DNA of 64,000 nucleotides from positions 1 through 64,000 of the forward strand of contig JAGVGF010000001.1 of NCBI GenBank assembly GCA_020057295.1, written 5' to 3'. Each line of letters starts with the position of its first letter. Position 1 is the stretch's first letter. The notes beneath the pieces are model-generated. The model had not been told where the DNA came from and made no database searches. It saw nothing but the letters and a program-made list of their open reading frames with translations. The DNA comes from an archaeon (GTDB taxonomy: Archaea > Nanobdellota > Nanobdellia > Woesearchaeales > UBA9642). This document shows, piece after piece, positions 31,901-38,182 of the stretch. The position numbers and the translations under genes are program-made.

Positions 31901-34900
31901 TGGACAAAATAATCAGAACACAGAATTAACAGTCACAAGTTACTCGAATGTTCCAATATTCTTTACTAACATATTAACAGGTGTAGTTAAAGATGCAGGC
32001 ATAATGAATGTTATTAATCCTACCAAAACATTACAACCATTACAATCATATAATATAACATTAAATCATACAGCACCAGCTAATAATAATAATTATACAG
32101 GAGTATTAACAATTGATGATGGACAATCAGCAACAGACATAAATATACTATATGGTTCACATCTTGCAAACCTAACAATTAACAGTATCACGCCAAACAT
32201 CAGCTTAAGAGCAGGAGATATAATTTCTATCAATTCTTCAATAGTCTATGAAGGCAGTCCTGTAACTGGAAACTTAACACCAATCATAATTGTTAATGGA
32301 ACAACATGTACGCTTAATAGTACATCATTTGTTGGTAATTATTTCATAACTAATTGTTCATTACCATCTGCATTAGATGCAAGTTATCATAGTTTAAGGA
32401 TGAATGTTGATTATTCTACAGCACTAGGAGTTATACCATTAACTAGTACACAAATTAATGGATTATACTATAAAGATGTTACTAATCCGAATGTTCAGAT
32501 TATTGTGTTGGATAGTGTAGAAAACGGTGGAAGCATAACTATTTCTGTAAATACTACAGATAATACCGTCATTGATAAGGTTATTGCACAGGTCACCACA
32601 CCCGTGGGAGTAATCAAGAACTTTACACTATCCAATACTAATAATGCTACAATATATAATATTACATTAAATAGTTCAACAAACCTTTCAGAACTAGGAA
32701 TATTTAATGTAAGATATATTGTTAATGACACAACAGGAAATGTTAATAGTACGCAAACTACTAGTTTAGAAATTTATTCATTAAGAACATTTAGTGGTGT
32801 ATTAAAAGACTTAAACAACATACCATTTGTTGTAAACTTTACATTAACAAATGGTTTAACAACAATTAACTTCTCTACCAATAGCAGTGGACACTATAAT
32901 GTAACACTATACGCTAGAATATATAATATTAGTATGATATTTTCAACATATAATATTACTATATATGATGCACCACTATTTAATGTTAGTACATTAATGA
33001 ATCTTGATAGAGTTACCTCTTCAGATGTTACATCACAATTGGTTGGTGCAATTAGAGGATTTGTTGTAGAAACTCAAATGCCTGTAACTTCTATGATTGT
33101 AATAAATTTCGGTTCTGACATTGTTACAAGTAAAGATAATTTACGTGTGTATCAATGTGGTGGATGGAATTATACTAGTAGAATATGTTCAAGTTATTGG
33201 TGGCAACAGTTAGACAATCAAGTTGATAAAATAAATAATGTAGTTAGTGCATCAATACCGGTATTTGCAAATACAACAAGTGCGTTTGTATTAAGTGAGA
33301 TACCATCTAATCCTACACCGATATTGAATCTTCCTATAAAAACTGTAAGTATGGATATTAATCATTCAAGCAGTAAGACAGCATTCTTAGAAGTACAATC
33401 TATTGGTACAGCTGCAATAAATAATATTTATGCATCATGCACAAGTGGAACAATATGTACTAACGGATTTGGACTATTAACAACTAATATTAGTAGTTTA
33501 CCTATAGGAACATTTGCTTATATGAATGTTACAGTAACAGTTCCAACATATCAAGATCCGGGATTATATACTGGCACAATGAGTGTAATTGGAGGAACAG
33601 CAAGCGATACATTCACATTAAACGTTAATGTGCCTTCATTAGTATTATACAATTATACATTAAACAACAATTATCTAAATGCTGGCAGTCAAGACACGGG
33701 AACTTTCACAAATCTAAGAATAAACAATACAGGCAATGCCGCATTAATCATAAATTTAACAGCTAATAGTAGTGATATAACATTCTCAGAATCAGGGTTT
33801 ACAATAAGTAAAAATTCTTACAAAGATATATCGCTATATTATACTGCTCCAGCAAATATAGGATTATATTATTATAATATTAGTATAATCAATCCAAGTC
33901 TTGCTACTCAAAACTTTAACTTATCATTAAATGTTTCACATCAAATAGATATTACATCATTAACACCAACTCAAAGTCTTTATGCTAATGATACTATAAC
34001 ATTAAAGGCTAATGCGATGAATGGATTATCTTTTGTAATAACTAATGTTACATGGAATATTACAGTTAATGGATCAGTATGCACAAATTTACAATCATTA
34101 TATTCTTCAGCTCAAGGATTATGGATTGTAACATGTAATGTGCCATCAGTTGCAGATCGTACTAATCATACATTAAGAGTTTCAGGATATTTTGACGGAC
34201 AATATTCTTATGATACATATCCTATAATTTATGTAGATACATTCCCTCCTTCATTAGTTAATGTTACTGATAATGCTGCAAAAACTGGTGGAACAATACA
34301 AATTAATAGTACAGCAGTAGATGATAGTAACATTAGTACTGCATCAGCTACAATAATTTCGCCAATAGGAGCAACAATAAATCCTATAGTAACATTACTA
34401 AATAAAACAATAGTTTCAGAATATGTATTTACAGAACTTGGAGATTATAATATTAGTTATACAGTAACTGATGCTAATAATAACACATTAACTACAAGTA
34501 AAATTTTCGAAATATATCAACCAATCACATTTACAGGAAACGTATTCAAAGGTAATGGTCAAGGATTAAGTAACTTAACATTCAAATTATATAGACGTTC
34601 TGGTGATTTAACAGAACAATTCAGTACAGGAAATAACGGACTTTATAGTCAAGTCATCAGAAATAGAACTTATAGTGTTGTAAGTATAGATTATGGTAGT
34701 ACTAATATCTTGCTTGATAATGTAAGACTTGCAAATTATGTAAATCAATTCAATCTAGATCCTGTTAATACATCAAATATAGCAATTGCGGATACAAGTA
34801 GCGTTGTTACTGGAATAGCTGTAAACACAAATATCAGTACTACAGGCAATGTAACATTCACATATAATGGAATATTCAATGGTAATCCTTCTAATCTTAA

Positions 34901-37900
34901 AGTTTATAAGTGTAGTAATTGGTCATACACTAACGGAACATGTTCACAATTATATTGGACATTTATTCCATCAACATTAGGATTAGGATTTGTAACATTC
35001 AATATTACAGGATTCTCAGCATACGTTCTAGCATCAGCAGCAAGTCCAGCATATGTTGTCGGTGATAGTATATGTTCAGTAAATGCTGGTGAGAGTAATA
35101 GTAATTCGCCAACTGATTGTCCATCATCTGGTTCATCAACCACCACAACCACAGTAGTTAGTAGTTCTGGAGGCGGAGGAAGTAGTAGTTCTAGTAGTGG
35201 TGGTTCAACAGCAATAAGAACATCTGAAGGTATAAGTGAAAATAAATTAAAAGAAATATTATCATTAATGTTAAATCAAGATACAGGAGTTGCACTTGAT
35301 ACTTCAAGAATAAGTCGTGATTTATATCCTGGAGAATTTGCAGAAACTGTATTAAAAATTAAAAATAAATTAAATGATTCCGTATCATTAAAGATAACTG
35401 TTAGTGGAGCAATAACAGATATGGTTCATATTCCAGTACCATTCCAAGATGTTGCAATTGGTGAAACCATAAAAAATAATATATCATTTGCAATAAAACC
35501 AGATGCAAGACCAGGATTATATAGTGGAGAAATTACAGTACTTAGTGGTTCTGATCAAACACTTGCAAAAATACCTGTAGAAATAAGGATATTAGAGATT
35601 AAAGACCGTTTGTTGGATATGAAAGTTACTCCTATAACTGAGAATATTAACCCTGGAGATACAATAAAAGTTCAAATTGATGTGTTTAATTTAGGAACTA
35701 CAAAGCGTGTAGACTTACAAGTGAAGTTAAAACTTGTAGATCCAGAAACAATGGAATCTTACTCTGAAACTGAAGAGAGTATGGCTATTGAAACATCATT
35801 ATCTGTTATTAAACCATTAAAAGTCCCACAAAATATTCCTTTAGGAAGATATATTATACAAGGTGAAGGATCATATACTAATGGTCAGAGTTCTATGATT
35901 ACTCGAAGCATTGCTACAATTCAAATTGTTAGACCATGGTATAATTATATGATTGTTGGTGTTGTTCCTGTATGGATAGTATTATTAGGATTAGCATTTA
36001 TATTAATTAATATATTATTATTTGAGTGGTATGAAAAGAGGAGAGCTTCTAGGATGAAGTATCATGTTCCTGTAGATTTACATACACTGCCAATGCCTGG
36101 TCCTAGGGTGTCATTCTTAGGTAATATTGCTGATACTAATATAAGAACATTTGTTGAAGTTGATAAGTTACAGACTCATACAATAATTGCAGGTTCAACT
36201 GGTTCTGGTAAGTCTATTGCTGCACAAGTTATGGTTGAAGAAGCATTAAAGAATAATGTTGCTGTAATAGTATATGATCCAACAGCTCAATGGACTGGTT
36301 TCTTAAGAAAGTGTAATGAACGTAGAATGTTAAAAACTTATAGAGATTATGGTATGAGTGAAAGCGAGACTCGATCATTCAATGGAAATATTAGAACAAT
36401 AAGGGATGCTAGAGAGAAATTAAATATTACAAAATTATTGAAACCTGGTGAAATAACAATATTTGATGTTAGTAAATTAGAACCATCACAAATGGATTTG
36501 TTTGTTTCTAATACTGTTAAGCAAGTATTCGAAGCAAATCTTGAAGAATCTCCTCAATTAAAATTGTTAATAGTATACGATGAAGTACACAGATTATTAC
36601 CTAAATTCGGAGGATCTGGTGAAGGGTTCTTACAAATAGAGCGTGCAGTCAGAGAATTCAGAAAATGGGGTGTTGGTATCTTATTAATTTCACAAGTATT
36701 ATCAGACTTTATCGGACAAATTAAGGCGAATATTAATACAGAAGTACAAATGAAGACTCGTGATGAAGATGATCTTAATAGGACAAGAGTAAAATATGGT
36801 GATGATTTCCTAAAGATATTAGTTAAGAGTAATGTTGGAACTGGAATGATTGAGAATTCTGAATATAATAAAGGCAGACCTTATTTCATAAGTTTCAGGC
36901 CTATTTTACATTCAGTACAAAGATTGTCTGATGAAGAATTGAAGAAGTATGAAGAATACAATGGAAGGATAGATACTATAGAATGGGAAATTATGCAATT
37001 AAAAGATTATGATTATGACATATTTGATATTTCACTAGAGTTGAAGTTAGCTTCTGATAAATTAAAAGCTGGCGCGTTTAATATGGTAGATATATATCTT
37101 GAAGGAATTATCCCTCGATTAAAGAGTGCATGGGAAAAGATTGGAAAGAAACCAAAACCTTATGTTAAAGAATTAATTTCGGAAAAGGAATTAAAATCTT
37201 ATAAGGAAAAAACTAAAGATTTAGAAGGACACAAACTATTTGATAAGTCATTATTCATAAAACCATTGAGTAAGGAAGTGTTGATTGTTCAGGAAAAACG
37301 TATTGAGACTAGTATGAAATTGTTTGAGAATAACATTTCTAAAGGCATGCCTGGATTATTATTAACAAGAACAGGTCCTGATGCAATGAGGCAACAGCAT
37401 CCTAAGTTGAAAGATACTAAGATGATTTGGTTGAGTACTCAGATTAATAAGGAAAATGTCATATCTCCAAATATGATAGAACAAATGTATGAGGCTATGA
37501 ACTTGTTTATTAGTGAATGTAAAGGAGAAGAATGTGTAATACTACTAGATGGATTATCTGTAATAATCAATAATACATCATTTGATAGAACATTAAATTT
37601 ACTTGTGCATCTGAAAGATTCTACAGCAGGAAAGAATGTTACAGCTTTAATTCCTATAAATACAGACATATTGAAACGTGAGGATAAAGAACAGTTAGAA
37701 TCAGAGTTTAAGACTGTTAATGGGTGGAGAAGTGATGAAGAAATAGAGCAAGAGGATAAAGAATTGAAAGTTGAATCAAAGAAAAATTTACTAAAAGAAT
37801 CCAAATCAGTAAAAAATAATTTTATTACTACTGAAAATAATTATGAAGGCATGCAATTGATAGATTTATTAGATTTAGCAAAGCTAAAAGATGATACTAA

Positions 37901-38159
37901 GGAATTAAAACAAATATTCCATGTTATTAAATCAAAATATGATTCATTATCAGATAATTATAAGAAGGAATATCAAGAAAGTGTTGAATCTTTGGGTAGT
38001 AAATTGTACGGTGCTAATAAAATTAGTACTAGTATTAGAAGAGTTAAACATACTAAAAATAAAAAATTAATTGTTAAACGTTTAAAAATTAAACATAATA
38101 ATGTATCGCATAAAATAAAAAAGAAGTTAGTTAATAAGAAGACAAAAAAGAAGAGATAA
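13992..38159 (+). CDS. Giant (8055-residue) cell-surface protein fused to a cytosolic HerA-type ATPase and DUF835 domain
   Basis: One unbroken frame of 24 kb. In order: signal/anchor helix (about 11-31, ending SLTGYAAYE); an Asn-Val-Thr repeat tract (about 115-250); Ig-like segments; a BNR/Asp-box propeller (about 728-1020); NosD-type beta-helix modules starting near Cys 1067, 1888, 2296, 3034, 3690 and 4057 plus a truncated one at 4449; many Ig-like/NEW3-like domains (about 4520-7020); a Gly/Ser/Thr linker (about 7044-7078); two more Ig-like domains; a transmembrane helix (about 7317-7343) followed by EKRR; a HerA/DUF87-type ATPase with Walker A GSTGSGKS (7401-7408) and Walker B LLIVYDE (Asp7530, Glu7531); a DUF835 domain (about 7750-7915, VILLDGLSVII); and a Lys/Arg tail. 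It probably spans the membrane once, with the ATPase inside. Adhesion, predation or contact-dependent transport are possible functions, none proven. Confidence 0.9.
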   Translation: MVSDSIRKNYIALFLLVIGLVTFSYLLFSQFSLTGYAAYEHKTSNSILLSSTLNSQNSYLDLNSYNLANVTAVRITGKVYGVGNVKIYLNTSNGNYLIYSGSLNSNNVITGYDILDINTTENVTDNTTFNQPITILDIINTDNTTGILVNNTENVTNIVVNVTENFTANITQNITENISETSNETVLNITENVTQEIITNITLTNTTENTTNDVIVNVTENVTQEIVVNVTENVTQEVITNVTENISSEFLLTFNNVCSESCVLPRVNVLGLTIISDNASVNITNLTYDYIVIEFENISQIKSLNNTVLILNKDQNIVLNLSEFFTGKILFDVTSSQGYTTNISGELLTITAVKAGDWPIKIYAAGNNVLLTSEEFTVRILETNKTNKVTLLRKVSHADKKVYLENKLGLKPQRGGLGIQSQGNNKVLKVDDVSVEELFVENETGNYTINGSTSVIISDVNNKNIINIDGLNTIDDLQKINVNVLDMATPIIYVQSVNITNATITLEKNGIVGSILTCNDIDYDSNTGICLNWQGSEIPFIDNGDSITFTVTHFSAYAGGQGNQSQMNISDDTDILVRGVNVQILFYANYTNTTSGVSINGTGLYCQIHFNTTGTYDAYVNMTFNTTSLIYQYNNSFSTSGIMYYQVLCDGTASGYEQLITQDPFAVSPPPIILNSSTIPSGSSNPNQNIIGYCNATINGTGDVSSYNYIWYRNDSFNTSGTMRNYGLAWSLSSASSNIWYDIDISRDGSKQVMCGSSVGVKYSSDYGQTWSVINSSTPNWRGIALSDDGKYITVVVLSGYVYVSNDTGTTWTALKTDNPRSWEGIEMSSNGSIQLLGQNSGYVYVSTDYGITFNAVNTGNILNWNSVAVSSNGSIMAAAANVGNIWTSYNNGSTWTSRDSSRAWSGLAMSSDGTKLVAGVYGGYLYTSNDSGVTWTPRATDAVRNWIGTAISDDGKNMYANAFGNYMYTSNDYGVTWIPTISTVTRNWYDVATSANGTFSTGVYNGGAYSINDNFSSNVSAPINILTGLGENNVYDNWTFSCQANSSSSSTSSWMNSSAVNVIGGCRNVLTSNQVITLTQNLSINDLSCFNVTASNITLDCNGYAIIGNDSTNAYGIYSNSTNTTVKNCVIKGFQYDVYFNSSKNGLIKDNIINTTAGNGIYLLFGSDNNTVNNNTIYSSTYNGNHGIDISSSSNNTIISNTMYASNSNAAGLYLSNTPSGNIILNNIIYANLTAGSMGGIQLAGASYNIIDNNTVYGGASSPAINYYSGTNNYNNLTNNALSGTTINVILMSGASYNNIINNTLNTTGSGVMLQVQGSSASNVFRNNTFNNFGTASTMQFTSGNNNVITGNYMNSTNGGGTAVIYVSGAITGFNITNNTIYHQTDYVKKGIYFNSVTSGFILDGNNITTIGYGDGLYISGSSGTQTVHNITTNNYINNLPIYYYDGTYKACPNNQVLEFNPNNQNISHLQFRGCTNITITGLNTTGFDSVTIWDSSYINVTNSIIKNYYGLSFLGSSNDSYITNNTIYGSISGSSGNALTLGTRMIVRYNTIVVSGGSSDGIVMSNIGYNIIDNNTITTSGSGSSDGIIPSGLYNNITNNYITTSGSTSHCIYPNSNDLIYNNTLISYSCCNGGVMAVYGSNNNITYNTITASSSTYTVTFSGAQNNYFTNNNITVLNGVVYALRVDSNANNNIFKNNTINVSSNINAIYLTTSHNNTFSYNSLNTSNGISIYILNGQNNTFSDFTLTNKNITSEYSSILNNNSLTNVTISPTNIYFTGGNNTTNMMPIKWWIDVYVNNTASGSAFPGANVLIRDVNNNLTFNGTTDSTGYATVRPNAIEYILTANKNYTSYNNYTVSTATGTGDSQSVNVTGNTIIILNSLQLACNLVIGQSIILTGNLSANASNCFNVTGNNVVIDCAGYSITGNNSLGTSGIYSTATNTTVKNCVINGFLYGIYYFGASNGTIYNNNITNNLSSSRSIYLKTGSYNNVSNNNISQSGTVADTIIELNGQFNDYIINNDIRSTSSYYPTYDLRLTPANNTLIQYNRFTHSAGSSGLILYVGGSNPGSNNDMIYDNNITDNGGATVIGVYSGTNNTFSRNIVTGVSSSVIYIQSVNGDYFYNNTFPKLWMYSSNNHLFVNNTFKGTGANGIEIQDSSNNNFTLGNSTGSYAIKFSYTSSGSINNTFTNITLSATTTHILLLAQSVNNSFYYNNLTGSGTWINNSNSTNTFNTTVNGVPQGNIYTNITAYDVSDSDGDKWADGGGQYPLNSSFAPTQWAGYGNDYGPYTSKIGCGVMRTGNTIITLTQNLSINSSTCFNITSANVTINCNGFSITGNFTANIYGIYSNQFNTTIKNCVINGFMDNIQLNSANNSLIYNNTLNGAYAVSSYRGNIYLTAVNNVTILNNRLNMTASNYEANVMFGGGGVTDNVWIDSNIMNGSGTYASNIRFQGGTINKIFVNNNTILMNCTSQNCNGIIAGGSNPSLINITNNNITLYPSSSASSSSLLISIPGILNILNNTLNVAGPNSPVDLFSITPSSGSNISNNIISTTNSYKNFILPPYAWSNVNISNNYINNKPIIAYGSLGVTCPNNLVISNFTYNSTTNYSYVGFSSCTNVTLNNLAYSGGLGVYSSTLNIYNSTFTNMTDRGIYFVSGTSALMNNNTFYQDGYFPAVSSYLIWSQYTNFNFTNNYVYYNNIYSPIILYTSGTGYVYNNVIDVNNSNGGILLLLQNGANSRVYNNIITAYNNSNSMGMRLQSGSSPSAYNNTLINLPIGISFQSTSNISCYDNTIINSTTYGVYYYGNGASSQLSSIYNNIITPYSGQGIYLEHSTYNVTIYNNIINGTPGYGIYFTFVKVNISVYNNTISSKANSAAGIYYDSNPPTAYPNYNVIIANNNITLNGTSSNGIYYNNGANASRVYGNTIDMNNAAGSKAIYISQTNTRDNVFYYNTILNSPTWVSNANETNQFNTTVNGQAQGNTYPNITSYDINDNNFDGYGETGTQYPVNATIFPTKWVGVGADYGPATNKFGCGTISTTNVVLTLSQNLSVNSSTCFNITARNVTIDCNGFSITGNNSAGTYGIYTNSTNTTVTNCVISNFSTGLGINSSYVTVRNNTLRQSISYGLYVFAGSNINISGNNITSNGNSITYFKNVYNSTFSNNYLYNYTTNHYYIDLNSNVTFFNILNNSFAGTAVSSSRMVSMSAITSNIFIANNTALITGTTGTSNIFVKLYGGSSNITIDSNNVSFYGSSTAGGNYIIEGGQSLPYTNILIKNNTFILSGGVVNYVLYLNSHGGGSYTLTSNTISVSQNNSGLYLLAGYGRDYNISTSNLINGRPTLFYHPTYNPCPNNQVFTNNTFSLLGFVGCNNITVSGVNVNNTEGVWIIASNITILNSNFTDSFVGVHISGGALANITNNVISAYVMPIYISGNDGAVSNQFFYRNNVTAKTGSILQYYSTVSSINYIDNDFLSLTANTLEISSSISDKFINNRITALSAYYPILFSSASYLNFTGNNLTTGTGYGMYFAGTVSYSSFYNNNIFSSSSAIRVASQLVHNVFSGGSINGTYGIHLASSSSNNNTFKGINITASIANVYVVSTSYNNTFYWNYFNGSGIWVNNSNSTNSFNFTLNSVSQGNYYPNITSYDINDMNFDGWGDAGTQYPINATTFPTKWAGIGADYNPATNKFGCGTISTSNIVATMSVNISVNGSTCFTITGVNVTLDCNGYSIIGNQTTSTYGIIANANNTVIRNCNIQDFFVGVYYQTGKSHGQIYNNNITVNVSISSGVAARLDGNNITFYNNTAASVGSSGASYPVFISGGYVNITNNNLRTSGGGTNSHAIFISTIVGGVIDRNNINASASASRGIYIAQGRDYNITNNIIYAPSTYEAIYLQDVHRVLFLNNNLSTTGNTAIDLSSGGGSTNASDNNFIGGSITGKIFFEYDRCINNTFTNVTLNSSSTHIDLTVGKYNTFYYNNFTGTGTWITNNNETNQFNTSVNGVAQGNFYPSINSYLVYDNNQNGWAETGSQYPFNNVTVSSKWTGIGADYGPATTNFGCGNLGTANTNYILPNNVSVNSSTCFIITAQNVTLDCAGYSISGNTSAETSGVYSTMFNTTVKNCKINGFNYGIYFNATNNGTIQNNNINATQTSGYGIYLRNGVNYTNVLNNTVSTNANSGIGILLQSNSNMNSVYNNTISTWVSNSHAILLNQNCQYNLIYNNIVSTNDSGSIGIRLQNSNDYNVVYSNIISTTGSSSHGIHLVSGGSRYNSFYNNNLIINGSTAYGVYLSTIQAYNNFTSNNISSAQSYGMLLDSGAYDNMISLGSINGTIAVILTFSSKNNIFTNITLNGSTSNVYADSTSGNNTFYYNNFTGSGMWVNNSNETNSFNTTVTGIAQGNYYSNINSYDINDYIPDGWGDAGTQYPINAATIPTKWTGLGADYGPATTKFGCGTITQPDRTYNLTSDLNINGATCFIIAAQNVTIDCKNYNIIGNNTPYTYGIYSNQYFYTAYNCSNIINFTDTVEQPGTIGNATTNNRLITDKLAGIPYSFLHNVTVNNTGNSSMLNLTIVEIVSSRGAKIQSVADYSSNCTTDLKQNTYCYKTYNITTVVSLTAGQQYPAVTFQVNWSNHNSTNVTQTSSFDIIIQANPQMYVSSTNLLLNSGFSNPNITTLTVDSIGNVDLGTLSTQADSVFVTMTGSIPSSWIKFSSSDSYWNNTCGSDCWDLLYMNSPLDLKLNTTITNYSTATYTGKINITSYIASSVQTYKEINITINVTSSISTSNNNINQTTNISNINSNIVTINNNGNAPLTDVVVTYYNNTLPASWIIINSNSSSWNSSGNKWSGIVEGSSAYLNVSLNVQSYTPGTYNGYFTINTTEGGSSRINISTTINPQISHNTTLTPNLHHGTTNIIPLTINSNGNAKATSINTTFITGTLPSTWISLSYGSNNGQSVNIGDIIEGNSKDVNITVVIPSFQDPGQYNGTINITGTNVADSIVNIFVNVTANTSWYIVSPVNKTNSFTLNQAGILANITINNTGNNPLNFTINYNIGYNAGGDLCSGYYCLGTPQPAGSNPTSILIQKNSTGTFSIIIPESTDSKTNVGVEVNISNVNATPTVLTSIIVFNVTNQPPQLVYLNATPNNYTELYYPIVVQSIITDDEPETAVIGMNISSVYFNITNPQGTVYTINSTNITVTNLTLQGVADRKRFNTSFTNTNLEGIYNLTVFIKDKSNNYIASNNYSFQVLGYTTVGITTSQNITSSNITQLHGEIVNSNITVTITGLTNAYNANITAVTPNGWTVTTTNIGNLTVGQLVNGTLNITLPLGTVPGTYSLTPVVSWQNANGSFNNNTGSPFTVIVNNNPEIITNNVINTVMNHNSNTSIIIEINSTGNVNYGDGTNPASIVFESGNIPIGWLSFDNTLTLLTKTLGILTKNVTRNVTVYLNIPKGTLPGNYTGLFNISSLSYSYNKYQQANFTLTILIDSNSWNATTLSSTNDFSLNSAGNMASVNVTNDGNGNLTFNITYPNYGDTDYNSYTNLFNINQNVSGTIVNRDNITLVPAASSILYVYQTGRNITLQNVGINVTINVSGTVRNVPLIFNITDHNPIISQITFLNNSNGQDQNYTELNTHITLKSVVTDDRDINITALTFNVTMPNSTVITLIGSSTNENILYQGQYVSMNFTQVFTNSNISGVYAVTSTIKDLTGQYTTSSPYLFNVLGGTTLTVTPNSTLYNASNVTLENSQNITVTLNLTNVGYVTARNINVTANLTSNNSNWIVYPLNYSIYVSQNSTTVSLIINIPANTTPGIYNINPAVFWSNPNSSIGSYNYGLINISVDSTKIVRFNTYTTNYTIKHGTTNITVLRIDSVGNDDASNVMITLINTPNNFTVTANPGSISSIPKGEYRSVNLSITPTQGLTNGTYTFDVKVRNDGKQYYSDNYTVTVVVPASYEWNITARNATLVHNSNFTLHGVSGQNNQNTELTVTSYSNVPIFFTNILTGVVKDAGIMNVINPTKTLQPLQSYNITLNHTAPANNNNYTGVLTIDDGQSATDINILYGSHLANLTINSITPNISLRAGDIISINSSIVYEGSPVTGNLTPIIIVNGTTCTLNSTSFVGNYFITNCSLPSALDASYHSLRMNVDYSTALGVIPLTSTQINGLYYKDVTNPNVQIIVLDSVENGGSITISVNTTDNTVIDKVIAQVTTPVGVIKNFTLSNTNNATIYNITLNSSTNLSELGIFNVRYIVNDTTGNVNSTQTTSLEIYSLRTFSGVLKDLNNIPFVVNFTLTNGLTTINFSTNSSGHYNVTLYARIYNISMIFSTYNITIYDAPLFNVSTLMNLDRVTSSDVTSQLVGAIRGFVVETQMPVTSMIVINFGSDIVTSKDNLRVYQCGGWNYTSRICSSYWWQQLDNQVDKINNVVSASIPVFANTTSAFVLSEIPSNPTPILNLPIKTVSMDINHSSSKTAFLEVQSIGTAAINNIYASCTSGTICTNGFGLLTTNISSLPIGTFAYMNVTVTVPTYQDPGLYTGTMSVIGGTASDTFTLNVNVPSLVLYNYTLNNNYLNAGSQDTGTFTNLRINNTGNAALIINLTANSSDITFSESGFTISKNSYKDISLYYTAPANIGLYYYNISIINPSLATQNFNLSLNVSHQIDITSLTPTQSLYANDTITLKANAMNGLSFVITNVTWNITVNGSVCTNLQSLYSSAQGLWIVTCNVPSVADRTNHTLRVSGYFDGQYSYDTYPIIYVDTFPPSLVNVTDNAAKTGGTIQINSTAVDDSNISTASATIISPIGATINPIVTLLNKTIVSEYVFTELGDYNISYTVTDANNNTLTTSKIFEIYQPITFTGNVFKGNGQGLSNLTFKLYRRSGDLTEQFSTGNNGLYSQVIRNRTYSVVSIDYGSTNILLDNVRLANYVNQFNLDPVNTSNIAIADTSSVVTGIAVNTNISTTGNVTFTYNGIFNGNPSNLKVYKCSNWSYTNGTCSQLYWTFIPSTLGLGFVTFNITGFSAYVLASAASPAYVVGDSICSVNAGESNSNSPTDCPSSGSSTTTTTVVSSSGGGGSSSSSSGGSTAIRTSEGISENKLKEILSLMLNQDTGVALDTSRISRDLYPGEFAETVLKIKNKLNDSVSLKITVSGAITDMVHIPVPFQDVAIGETIKNNISFAIKPDARPGLYSGEITVLSGSDQTLAKIPVEIRILEIKDRLLDMKVTPITENINPGDTIKVQIDVFNLGTTKRVDLQVKLKLVDPETMESYSETEESMAIETSLSVIKPLKVPQNIPLGRYIIQGEGSYTNGQSSMITRSIATIQIVRPWYNYMIVGVVPVWIVLLGLAFILINILLFEWYEKRRASRMKYHVPVDLHTLPMPGPRVSFLGNIADTNIRTFVEVDKLQTHTIIAGSTGSGKSIAAQVMVEEALKNNVAVIVYDPTAQWTGFLRKCNERRMLKTYRDYGMSESETRSFNGNIRTIRDAREKLNITKLLKPGEITIFDVSKLEPSQMDLFVSNTVKQVFEANLEESPQLKLLIVYDEVHRLLPKFGGSGEGFLQIERAVREFRKWGVGILLISQVLSDFIGQIKANINTEVQMKTRDEDDLNRTRVKYGDDFLKILVKSNVGTGMIENSEYNKGRPYFISFRPILHSVQRLSDEELKKYEEYNGRIDTIEWEIMQLKDYDYDIFDISLELKLASDKLKAGAFNMVDIYLEGIIPRLKSAWEKIGKKPKPYVKELISEKELKSYKEKTKDLEGHKLFDKSLFIKPLSKEVLIVQEKRIETSMKLFENNISKGMPGLLLTRTGPDAMRQQHPKLKDTKMIWLSTQINKENVISPNMIEQMYEAMNLFISECKGEECVILLDGLSVIINNTSFDRTLNLLVHLKDSTAGKNVTALIPINTDILKREDKEQLESEFKTVNGWRSDEEIEQEDKELKVESKKNLLKESKSVKNNFITTENNYEGMQLIDLLDLAKLKDDTKELKQIFHVIKSKYDSLSDNYKKEYQESVESLGSKLYGANKISTSIRRVKHTKNKKLIVKRLKIKHNNVSHKIKKKLVNKKTKKKR
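14330..14735 (+). repeat. Asn-Val-Thr (N-glycosylation sequon) repeat tract in the giant protein
   Basis: About 130 residues are made largely of degenerate units such as ENVTQEIVVNVT and ENVTQEVITNVT. Nearly every unit carries an N-x-T/S sequon, which implies dense N-glycosylation once exported. The DNA is correspondingly repetitive (GTTAATGTTAC, GAGAATGTTACTCAAGAA), which can expand or contract by slippage. Confidence 0.8.
16170..17060 (+). repeat. BNR/Asp-box beta-propeller region of the giant protein
   Basis: About seven units of roughly 43 residues carry Asp-box motifs such as SSDYGQTW, SNDTGTTW, SNDSGVTW and SNDYGVTW. Each pairs with a strand like WRGIALSDDGKYI. This is the sialidase/VPS10/YCF48 type of propeller, here inserted in the extracellular part before the beta-helix modules. 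Confidence 0.8.
17190..27560 (+). repeat. Six complete and one truncated NosD-type beta-helix modules
   Basis: Each module opens with a cap of the form C-x-(20-25)-[LN]SxN-x-S-T-C-F-x-[IV]-T, then [IV]DCNGYSI-GN and TTVKNCVINGF. Degenerate parallel beta-helix rungs rich in Asn and YNN follow. Modules 2-6 close with NTTVNGxxQGN, an Asp-rich DINDxNxDGxGD loop, QYPxN and W-G-G-DYGPAT--FGCG, which runs into the next cap. Module starts (Cys codons) are 17190, 19653, 20877, 23091, 25059, 26160 and 27336. Lengths vary (about 370-820 residues) and the last unit is only the cap. Confidence 0.85.
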
Positions 38160-38182
38160 TTATTTTTAAAGAGGTGTGAAAA

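Noticed and set aside
13992-38159. Possible assembly fusion of a secreted protein gene with a HerA gene
   Set aside because: The frame is unbroken, a linker and two Ig-like domains lead smoothly into a well-formed transmembrane helix with positive residues on the cytosolic side, and there is no internal start with a ribosome-binding site obvious before the ATPase. It still deserves a read-mapping check.
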